Shown here in pieces: positions 36,636-48,600 of a stretch of DNA of 64,000 nt. Each line of letters starts with the position of its first letter. Positions within the stretch are counted from its first letter, which is position 1. The translations under genes and the position numbers were made by a program. The notes under the pieces are model-generated. The model did not search any database, had not been told where the DNA came from, and saw only the letters and a list, made by a program, of their open reading frames with translations. This DNA is from Aquila chrysaetos chrysaetos (lineage: Eukaryota; Chordata; Aves; Accipitriformes; Accipitridae), in assembly GCF_900496995.4 (NCBI RefSeq), contig NC_044010.1, forward strand, positions 2,480,001-2,544,000, given 5' to 3'.

Positions 36636-39600
36636 GTGAGTTTCTGTGGGAAAATGACTATTTTGTAGTTCTGTAGTCTGCGGTCATGTCGCAGTTATGA
36701 AGTTTCTAGCTAAAAGTTTGGCAGTAGGGGTATTGACAAGAAGTTCTGAGGCTTGACCAGGGTTGATCCAAAAGTTAGGGAACTGTAGCTGCAAAACTCC
36801 CTTTCTCTCTTTCCCTATCTATGCCAAATTATTTGTCGAAGACATGTCTACCTGGGCCACCTAGGCAACGGAGATGCTTTGATTATTACACCAACTACTC
36901 CAATGTGTATAAAACTGTTTCACCGCCTCGGTTAGAGTGCAGCCTGTATTATTGCGGAGACTCCCGGTAGATATTGGGGGGTCACTATACTCATTTTGAC
37001 AGAGTAATTTAGATCTCTTCCTCAACTCCCAGTGGAATCTGGATCTTAAATCTCAAATCTCTGCTGGAGCTCAAAATACATTTTGAGGTTGAACAGCAAC
37101 ACTATGACCAAAATTTGTAACAAAGTGACTCAGAGCTCATTACAACTTTCCAGGTTTTCATTCCTTTGTAGTAGCATGTTGATCTAATGCCTGATTGGTA
37201 GGGGAATCTTTCAGTCCCTAGTTAAATACAGCTTTCATCTTATGGCTAGGTGGCCATGTAGGATATGATTTATGATAAGAAAAGCTCAGAGAGAGCATTG
37301 ATTTGTCCTGCAGAAATTTTTTCAGTCTTCATGGATTTTGTGACTCTTTCTTACCTCACTAGTAGAGTATTTTGGATTCTGTATTGGTAATGGGAATCAA
37401 AGGGCAGCTGGGTCTCTCCAGCCCTTATATTCTTGTGCATATTTAGGATATATGATCAATTCTGACTGGCAGAAGATTGTTTAGGGTATAAGTGGGAGAA
37501 CTGTCGTTTACTGTAAAATAAGAAACCACTTCAAATGATAGTTTTCATGCATTCCTGTTCTGGTGGCACAAGTTTTCAATGAACAGAAGATTCATCACTT
37601 CTTGAATAGTTGTAGAATAGATGTGCAGGCTTCAGTTAGCATTTGTTTGACTTGAAGATGTTAATCTTTAGGCATTATTTTTCAGCAAATGTCTCCAAAG
37701 GTCTGACCATCTGCAGTAACATTACTCTCTTGTAATTGTCGTCTAAGTTACTCTAGATGCAGACTACTTCTGGTGAGTTACCAGAAATAAATGTGTATCA
37801 ACTCAAAGCATAAAGGATACATGCCACATAGTAATCACACGTCATCCACATGTATCTTGCGTTCTCACTTCAGATCCCTTGTTACATCTGGCCTGTGCTG
37901 TAACAGTGGGAAAGTAGAGCAGAAGATGCTACTCTGCTTTTTGCATACTCTAGCCAAATGTCTAGACTGAGAGTGCGTTGCTGGACAGAAATATTTTGAA
38001 GGATTTTTTTTTTTTTTTCCCCCTGGAATATTTCTTTTTCCAGAAAACATGTGCTTTGCTTTACTGTACTTCCTGAAAGTATTTGGCTTACTGCATGTAT
38101 ACAGTACATCTGATTTATATATGTAGAGTACACATTTGGGATTTATTGACTTCCAGCAAAGCAATTTGAGTCATTGCACAATGATTCTGACCTGGTTGTC
38201 ATCAGTCCAGAAATCCCAGGTGAACATCTGAAACAAAGACAACCCCCACATGCCCAAATTGTACCTAGACAAAATTTTGAGGCAGTAAAGAACAACAACT
38301 GCAGAGGAATGGTAATTCTGTTTTCTCACACAAAGGAAGCATGTTTGATACCAGAAAGTATGGTGTTTGAAGGTAACGTGTCTGGAAAAATCAATTTGCA
38401 TGGTAACATTTTCTCCTGTTTCATTGATCCAGTGAACGTAAAAGGAACATTTCAAACAAAGGCTTAACTACCTTGTTGGTCAGAAATGGAACTAACTTTT
38501 TTTAATATTTGGCCTTATTGAACACTGGGAATAGTGTAATAGTTGTCGCTGAACAGAAACATAAAAATCCAGTTCTGCCTTATAAATATGTAACAATAAT
38601 CAAATGGAGTATTATGCTATGCCTTGTTACACTGAAATTGATTTAAGTCTGAACACAAATGGATTTTTGTTAGAAACTATTTAATACCAATGTCTAAGAC
38701 TAGTCCTTGTGAGTGTGACTTCTACTACGTTCTTGTTCACAGAGCAGAATATAATATTTAGTATTTTTAGCTGTAATGGAAATAATAAAAGAAATATTTG
38801 TTTGTATGCAGATTTTTTTCCTTCTGTTTCACATCACTGTTTTCCCTTTATGCTTCACAGAAAGAAAAACCGGGAGACACATAATGCAGGTAGGAACATT
38901 AAGCTTTGTTCTTCGGTCTGGAAATAAGCACAGATGCTTTGAACTAGTAAAACCTATTTTGCATGGAGAAGGTTCCTCTGTAGGAATTTACTACACTTTA
39001 AAAACCTCACCCTACCAAACACCTTTCTGTGACCTTGTATAGAATATCTGTGCAGAAGGGCTTCTTGATTGTTTCTAGTTTACTGTTTTCCACAGTACAA
39101 GATTACAGAGCTTTAGAGGTTCCCTGGATTAGAAATATTCCTGTAGCTTGTCCCTGAGGCACCCACCTGGATGTTGGCATCCCAGAAATTCTGTGCAAAT
39201 ACCGGCTGTATGTTGCGGGAGTCGCATCCCTCGGGCGGCGACTAGTCAGTGTCTAGCTCCAATGGCATCTTCTACAAGTAGCAGCAGAAAGATGGACTGG
39301 GGAAGAGTCTGACAGGTTTTGGCCTGGTTTATCCTAAGAAATTGATTCCAGTTCTTTTATTAAACAGCACTATTGTGTGGTCCTCACAAACTCAACTGGA
39401 AAAAACCACTGAGTAGTTTCCATGTGAAGGCTGTGGAATATAGTGCTTGTCAGGCTGTGCCCAGGTTGTGGCCAATTTCTTAAGGATTAAGAAGTATCAG
39501 GAAATAGTCTTACCAGGTTTACTGCTAAGATTGCCGCAGTTCCTGTTTTACATGCCCATAGCTTTCCAAAGTCTTCACCTACTGGGCTGAACTCCGCAAG

Positions 39601-42600
39601 ATGCGGGGACAAGCTCCCTGCAGCCCTGTAGCTTGCTTAGTCATTAATATCTGGACAAGCTGACTAGAACGTGGAAAATCTTATCAAAACAAAGGAATAG
39701 CACTACACAACCACTGTGATACCTGTATGTGTTAGTAAGATACATAAAAAATTAAGTCCCAAGGATCATGTGTTTTAATGTTTATACAGCTGCTCTGATT
39801 TATATGGTAAATTTCTTGCAGAAGAGACTTTGTCTTGCTGTGTTTAGTGTATTTAGGCCTGTCTCTGTCAACACCACCAGTCTGTCCTGAAATACAAAAA
39901 ATAATTTAGTAGTTTGAGAAATGTAGATTGAAGTGACAGACTACTGAAATAAAATTCCTTAAATTAAATCCGTATATCCTTTGTAAAGGGGCACAGTCAC
40001 CTGCGGATCACTGTGTGTTTCTGTGTGCCACCAAAAGCAGCCCAGCTGCCCAAAGACCAAGGCGATACTCGGCACAATGAACAAACAATACGTTGACTTG
40101 AATCTTGACAAAGCCATGACAGAATTTTTTTTTCAGTCTCTTTGGGAGAAAGGCATTTAATAGTTTTAGTTTGCATAGAACACCAAAACATTTCAGTCAA
40201 AAAGATAGTTGCATGAGAGTGAACTATTTTTGAAAGAAGCTGACTGGTGGGTGGAAAACGGAGATCAATACTGTCTGAAAAAAACATGCCCAAATGTATT
40301 TACACTGCTAGACTTGTAGTATAGACCCTTTGTGCCAATGTTTAGGCCTCATGAAGAGGTAAATTATGTCACTGGAGGACTGTAAATGAAGCATTTTCTG
40401 ACCTTCTCCAAAATAGGTAATTCACTGGAAATACTGTTCATTCAATATTTTCTTTACTCCCAGTCATAATTAGACCTTGTGGAACAGTTACGCCTTTGAA
40501 CATAAAAAAGTGTAGCCGATGGTCCATATACCTGGAGCTTTAGCTATATTCAGTGTTGGCTGCTCCACCAATATAAATTTAAAATTAAGAATGAAAACTG
40601 GTAAAATCTAATTTATTTCTCTTTTGGTGATAAACTTGACATTAGTATTTAAGAGATACAGATTTCCTTCCCAAATCTGAAACTGACTCTTTCCGTAATC
40701 TTGGTTCATTTGCTTTCTGTATGCCTAAATTTAATCAATCTGCCTTGTGAAGAGAGTGTCATAAAACTCAGCTAGAAAGCATTATCAAAACACAAATTTT
40801 GAGTTGCAATAACTCCTCTTTTCCACAAAGGGGTCCAGAACACCCCCACCTTTTAAAGATATTGCTGCTTATGTTACAGCTCTTGGTTCCACTGAGTATT
40901 AATTCAGTAACTCAGGTTTACTTTAGAGGAATTTTTTCCTCTCTCAAGTTACTAAGGGATCCAATATGTCATGAAATAATGTCTTTATGAGCCCTTACAT
41001 TGGTACTAGTTGTGCTGCTGTTGTGCTGATTTGCCCAACCAGATGACACACCACATATTATTTTTGCTTAGTGGAGAGACATCGAAAGAAGAAGATTAAT
41101 GCTGGGATAAACAGAATTGGAGAACTCATTCCCTGCTCTCCGGCACTTAAGCAGGTGAGTGTCTGTTCAGAGGTTCATACAAGTTTCCTTTAAAATGCTT
41201 GGTGTGTTTGCTTGTCTGTAGAAGTATAAATACTTATTTTGCTATTTGTTTTAGGAAGAAGGCAGAACTGTCTGAATTAATATGCTTGAAAATATTACTG
41301 GTTATTAGTATTTAAAAAATTATTTGTAATAGAATTTTCCTTTTTGGAAGTGCAGGGCCACATGAATGTAATTACACAGATTTTGAGCTTTTTATCTGAA
41401 AGTGTTGCATATGACTGCTAAAGGAATGAAATGGTACGAGTTGGACATGTGACTGATTTTCTCCTCGATTCACACATACGGTATTTTTGAGCAGGTATAA
41501 GCTAGACTAATTTGCTTGTAGCAATTTGGTCAGCTTGCTGATGTCTGCCTGTGCGTTTGATTCACAGGTTCCTAAAGTTGTCGTTTAGGGCGCCTGAACG
41601 TTAGTAACAACAGAAGGTAAAAATCCTGTCTCGGCTGCTGCCTGCCCTGTTGAGCGGATGGATAGCTGTTCACCCTCTCCTCTGTAGGAGGGGTGGCAGG
41701 CTAGGCACAAGCAGGTTGGATCTGGCCAGTGGGTTGCTGGTTACGTTGTGCAACTCCTGTTTGTCAAATCATTTTCTACTGATGCTGTTTAATGTAGTCT
41801 GTATGATGCCTGAGTGGGGAAAGCTGTGGGTTAAGCAAGATCATTTTTTAGGTCATTCTCCAATCCCTTCTCAGCCCTTTGCTGGTGATCACTTAATGTC
41901 CTAAGATGTAAATAAAATTGCATGCGTGCTTATTTTTGTCATCTTTCATATAATGGGGTGAAAGCAAGTCAGAAAGTGAAATAATAATAGTAATTTAAGA
42001 CACTTTCCTTGTGAAAGATGAAGCAAGACAAATGGTTTGAAGTTGATGCACAGAAGCATCTTTTTCAAGACAGGGCAATCTACCGCAGAGGCTGCTCCTA
42101 CAGAACAGTAGAAGAAGAAATTAAGAAGTGAACAAGAGGTTTTGCAGGCAGAATAACCACAGTTTCATAAAAGGAAGATGGTGGAGGGGTTATGGCATAT
42201 TTTCTCTTCCCATATTCTCCAGCATGTTACTTTCAAAATTATGCATACACCCTCCTGGATAATTGTTCCATGTTTGTTTCTTTCCTAATAAAATATTTAC
42301 AAGGCATTATCCTGGAGATTTCATGTGATGTATATGTTTGTTAGGCTGCTCAGCAAGAAATTATGCTTGCTGTTCGGGTTCCATGGCCTTAGTATCTAGC
42401 TTCAGGCATCGGAAAATGTCAGCTGCAGCACTGAAAATGTTATTCTGTAAAAACTCGTGGCATTTTAGGGTCAATATCACTCATGAAACCTGTGGTTCAT
42501 CTAAAAAAAAAAAAAACAACACCACCCCCCCCCCCCCCCCCAAAAAACCCAAAACGAAAAAAACCCCACCCAACAGTATTCAGAGACTCATTCGGGTTAG

Positions 42601-45600
42601 CACATTTTTAAAGTAGAGACCTCTTGGAGCAAGTGCAATTTCATCATTAATGGATCTACCAATGATAGACCTTTCTCCTAATTTTATATATATGTTTTCT
42701 TTTAAAGAGCAAGAACATGATCCTGGATCAGGCCTTTAAGTATATAACGGAAATGAAAAGACAGAATGATGAACTCCTGTTAAATGGAGGGAACAATGAA
42801 CAGGGTAAGTACAGATGCTGCTGGAGGCTCTAGAATTTCTGTCACTCACTTCTGCTGCGTGTCTGTTAGTACTGACAACAAAGCCTGGATCAACAAACTT
42901 GGGAATCCCAAAACATTATGCACATACAGGAAAAATAGAGCTGCTTATATTGAAACAAGAAGCCAAGAGAATGCCCAAGTGTTCTTGCATTGTGATGCAA
43001 AGTAATTACAGAGCTTATAGGTGATGCAACACAATTTAATAGATTCCGTCCTGATTTATTCTACTGTAGTGACCAGAATGATTTCTGACAAACTTCAGTG
43101 TTCAATTTTTTTCATTGAAAACACAGTTTCCTTCATGCATAGAGCTTTTTTTTTTCCTTTCAAATGCTGCAGTGATAACAGCCTATTTTATAAAAATATA
43201 ATGCATCATATAAGATCTTCTTGAACAGATGCGTAAAAATACAGTGATGGAGGTATGACAGAAATACTCTCAGAGCTAATGTTGCAATTTGTGATTTTTA
43301 TTTCTACCCATAGAATGGAATTCTAAATAGTTTATTTTTATCTTGTTGATGTAATTGGGTTTGAAAAACCTAGGTGATTTTCCTAGTTAGGTGAGCCATC
43401 TCCAAGTGTATTGCTGGTTTTTGTGGCTTTACATAAGTGCTTTGTATTTAATTTTGCATATCATTTTTAGATGTAATGAAACTTAATCATCCTGGAAAGC
43501 CATGAGATTATCAATTAAATAAAACCAGTTTTAGTCTTTGCAAAGGAGCAGGGAAAAGAAAAAGATAAATTAATGTGCTTGTATTTCTTTCGGTAATTAA
43601 ACAGTTTGATTTGTGTTCAGCTTCATCTAAGTTAGTCCTGATGTTTTTTCTAACTAAATAATTTGACACATCCTGCTTTTGGTAACAGAATAGTCTGTGA
43701 AGTTCATTCACTTTCCTGCTCAGTAGAGAGGCTTATCAGGAGAAGAGTCTTCAGTTATGTTACGTTAACCATTTTAAGAGAGCATACATTATTAACAATT
43801 TATTTCAATACTGCATAGTATTTACTCTCCAAGTCATGTGGGAACATTACCTAGTATTTGCGGTGGTGCCGATGTAATGGAGTGCTCTCACTGTTTTGTA
43901 GCTGAAGAGATAAAAAAACTCCGGAAACAGTTGGATGAACTGCAAAAGGAAAATGGGAGATACATCGAACTACTGAAAGCAAATGATATTTGCCTGTATG
44001 ATGACCCTACAATCCACTGGAAGGGAAATCTCAAGAATGCGAAAGTCTCGGTTGTTATTCCCGGTGATCAGGTTCAAAAGAACATCATTGTCTATTCAAA
44101 TGGGAGTCAACCCAACGGAAATAACCAGGGAGCATCTGTCCAGGGAATAACGTTTAATGTTGGTCATAATTTACAAAAGCAAACAGCCAATGTTGTGCCA
44201 GTCCAGAGAACTTGCAACCTAGTGACTCCTGTGACAATTTCTGGTATTTATCCCACAGAAAACAAGCCATGGTCGCAAACTACAGTTTCTCCGTTGGCAT
44301 CCACTCAGACAGCTCCAGCAGGAAACGTTCTTGAGCTTTCCACCCCGGAGAACGAGCGAGGTGTGCTTGCCGCTGCTACTGCCAGCTCGCAGAGCGCATC
44401 TCGATCCGGAACAGAACAGGAACTGCAGTGTTCTTCAAACAATGCACCACAGAATGATCAAAATCTCCCCAAAAGGAAAAACGATGATGAGGGCACTAAA
44501 TTAACAAAGAAAACACTCCTGCAGGGAATCAGCCTTCCTTCCAGTGCCTCCACGGAAGCCTCCCAAGTTCAACAGGTGAATGCAACTTGCTCAAATACAC
44601 ACAGTTCGAGGAGTGACCTTCAGGAAAGCTGTGTCATTTCAACCACGGACACAGCTTGTGTGCCGTCTGTGAGACTGTCTACTGCAGAGAGTTTTCCCTC
44701 TGTAAACGTCCTCAAAAGTACAGACTTAGTAAGTAGTGCTGGAATGCCTGTGTCTTCTGCAGCAGAAGGAGTTAAGGCTGTGACGGCAGTAAGCACTCTG
44801 CCTGCCAGTCCCTTAGAGAACTGCTGGACTTTTTCAGGCTCTTCAGGTGTTGGCACTTCAGACTTGAAAAATATGAGTAGCCTTACACGGATGCCTTCAG
44901 CTGGAAACACACAGACCACGTGGACAACTTTGCAGCTAGCGGGAAATACTGTTCAGCCACTAAGCCAAACGCCATCCGGTATAATGACTGCACTATTAAA
45001 CGAGCCCGTTAATGGTGCTGGTACTGTATCTTCTGCTCATAGCAGGCCTTTGACTACAAGTATCAGTTTGAATACTTCTCTGCCGGCGGATGGCCAGGCA
45101 GCTGAACAGATTGTGGTTACCTTACCGTCCTGCCCACCCTTACCTATGCAGCCGTTAATCAGCCAGCCACAGGTTAAAACTCAGGCTGCAGGAAATATCC
45201 TTCCATTAAATTCAGCTATGCAGGTGATTCAGATGGCTCAGCCAGTCGTGTCAGCTGTTACAGGAGCACCAGCTAACCAGAACGTCATCATTCTCCAGCC
45301 TCCAAACCCCGCTCCGTGCCCTCCGATTGTGAGAGCGGAAGTTCCCAGCCAAAATGTTAGTCAGCAAATTGTAATTATACAAGCTGCTAATCAGAATCCT
45401 CTTCCCCTCCTCTCCGCTCAGCCTTCTGCTTCTGTAAGAGTTCCTGTGAATGGGCCGACTGCAATCGCTAACTCTAGCAGCTCTGTACAAAATGCATCTC
45501 TTCCACAGACTTTCGGAGGGAAACACCTTGTCCATATATTACCGAGACCGTCGTCTTTGACATCTTCTAGCTCTACGCAAACGTTCTCAGTTACAATGTC

Positions 45601-48600
45601 CAATCAACAGCATCCTCAAACTATCTCATTAAATGGGCAGCTTTTTGCATTGCAGCCTGTGATGTCTTCATCTGGAGCTTCAAATCAAGCCCCTATGCAA
45701 ATTATTCAACCCACCACCAGCGAAGATCCAAATACCAATGTTGCCCTCAATACATTTGGTGCTTTAGCTAACCTCAATCAAAGCATATCGCAAATGGCTG
45801 GACAGAGCTGCTTACACTTGTCTCTCAGCCACCCTACCAATCCCACAACTGTCAATAACCAGATTGCCACAGTTAACTGCGTGTCATTACCAACTTCTGT
45901 GGCGTCGTCAGTACCCGCGGAGGTTTCAGTATTAACTAGTGCATCTAATTCAATAAATGCTTCCCCCAAAAAAGCGGCTGCTGGCTTGCCATCCAATGCA
46001 AAATCGAAAAGGACAAATAAAAAGCCAAGTACAAAGAAACACCAGGCAGTCAACAGTAAAGTGTCCTGCCCAGCAGTTCCTTGCAAAGACGCAGGGAAGG
46101 TGGACTGTGCTCCCGTGGAAACGGCGGCAAAGCATTCAAGCGGCGAGGGGCTGCTTGAAAACGCTCCAGCAGTACCGCAAGCTTTAACGACGTCGCAGGC
46201 GAGCGGTGTGGCAGCATCGAGTGGCGTCAGTGCTTCTGACTGTCATTCCAAAGAGACTGCGAGCTCTGAACAGGCAGCCAAAACCTGCTCCGTCCCCGAA
46301 CCGAGCTCGGCAGAGGCACCCGCTTCCTCGCCGCTGGCGTCCGTGGTGTCAGAGCAGCCGGCGCTCGTCCCGCCGACTGCCAAAGATGCTGCTCCTCGCC
46401 AGCAGGCCCGTGGGTCTCAGAACCGTCCACTAACCGGCCCTGCCTTGTCAGAATCTCCCAAACCCTGTGAACCCCCCAGCACCTTAACGTCCTCTTGTAC
46501 CGAAGCACATGTGACACATTCTCAGGTTGCTGGGACGTCAGCAGCACAGAGCAGCACAGCAGGTCATGCTTCCAAGGCAGGAACGATTTCAGAGTCCTGC
46601 AACGTTGCGCAGGATTCCTCAGTGGTAATGCAAGATGCGGACTTGTTAGAAGGGCAGGGTCTAACCAAAATGCTGTCTGATCTCACGAAAGAAAGAACAG
46701 CTGTGGAAAAAACCTCTTCGTTTACTGTTCAGGGGGAGCATTCTAATTTTCCCATGGAAAACTCTAAATCAGCAGAATCAAATGTTGATTTGCCTGAGAA
46801 GCAGGAACTCTTGCTAATGAACACGGAAGGTGATACTCTCTCCCAGCATCACTCCTGCATTTCCGATCAGGAAGTAGTCAGTGCTTCCCTTATCGCTAGC
46901 AGGCAGGCAGACTCCCCGATGTCAACTAGCTCTGGCAGCAGTCGAGGATTCTCGGTTGCATCTATGTTGCCAGATACCACCAGAGAAGACGTTACTAGCA
47001 GCACCTCAACCAGTACCTGTAATAGCTGCACATTTTCAGAACAGACCGACATTGTAGCTCTTGCAGCGAGAGCTATTTTTGACCAGGAAAACCTTGAGAA
47101 AGGTGGAGGAGGAATACAGGTTAACATGAGGGATGCCATCTCTAAGTCAACTGAGGTTGCACCTTTGGAGAGAGAGCAACAGCCTTTTAAACCTCAACCA
47201 GTGAAAGAAAACAACGCAGGGCCGTTGGAAGCAGCACCAAACAAATTCAGTGCTCAAGATACAGTACAGACAAACGTCGATAGACAGGTTGAAAAGCCAA
47301 GCTGCTCTGTAGGAGGCGCAGAAACCTCAAACACTTCTTTGCAGATTTCTGCTTCCCAGTCACCAAGCCTAACCAGTTTAAGCGTGAATAATCTAATACA
47401 CCAGAGTCGCATTGTCCATCCCCTTGTGAGCTGCTCGAGTTTATCCCAGTCTTCAGAGCCAGCAAGTGTCCCTGCAACGGTGAGCCTCTCCCTCCCATCT
47501 AGCACGTATGTCAATCAGTCTCCAGGACCCGCTATGATGAGTGAATATGCTCAGGAACAACTGAATGCTATTAGGGCAAGCACCATGCAGGCTCCCCAGC
47601 TGCAGGAATCGCACTTAAAGCAGCAAAATCACGAAGGTCGCAAAGACTCTGCCAAGCGGGCTGTTCAAGACGACCTTCTGCTTTCTACGGCAAAGAGGCA
47701 AAAGCAGTGCCAGACAGCGCCCATAAGGCTTGAAGGGATGGCGCTGATGAACCGAACACCGGAGAGTATTGCTGATCAAACACAGATGCTAGTCAATCAG
47801 ATTCCTCCCAATTCATCCAATTCAGTGGCATCAGTGAGCAATCAAGGGCACACCGATGGCCTCAATAGGTTATTCCCATCCAACAGCAATTTTGTAACAC
47901 CAGCTTTGAGACAAACGGAAGTTCAGTGTGGTTCTCAGCCCTCAATTTCAGAGCAGCAAGGCCAGGCAGGGCAGCACTTGCAGCCGATTCAACACGTTCC
48001 TGCTCCAGGCATATCTCACCTTCACAGTAATCATCCATACTTAAAGCAACAGCAGGCTGGTCAGTTAAGAGAAAGGCACCACTTGTATCAGCTGCAGCAC
48101 CACGTCACTCACGGGGAAAACTCAGTCCACTCTCAACCCCACAGTGTCCACCAACAGCGAACAATACAGCAGGAGGTGCAGATGCAAAAGAAACGAAATC
48201 TCATCCAGGGAACACAAGCCACACAACTTTCTCTACAGCAAAAACACCACGGAAGCGATCAAACACGGCAAAAAGGTGGTCAGCCTCATCCTCACCACCA
48301 GCAAATGCAGCAGCAGATGCAGCAGCACTTTGGAGCTTCCCAGCCTGAAAAGAACTGTGAAAATCCTGCAACAAGCAGAAACCATCATAACCACCCTCAG
48401 AGCCATATAAATCAGGATATTATGCATCAACAGCAGCAAGATGTTAGCAGCAGACAGCAAGGTTCAGCTTCTGAACACGTGTCAGGGCACAATCAGATGC
48501 AGAGACTTATGACCTCAAGGGGCTTAGAGCAGCAAATGGTGTCCCAGGCAAGTATCGTAACCAGACCCTCAGATATGACATGCACCCCTCATAGGCAGGA

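Noticed and set aside
43838-43901. Extension of the USF3 open frame upstream of the last coding exon as an alternative protein start
   Set aside because: The acceptor at 43901 and the phase match to upstream exons rebuild the conserved bHLH-zipper, so this stretch is intron in the main transcript. It is kept only as a possible minor isoform in the findings.
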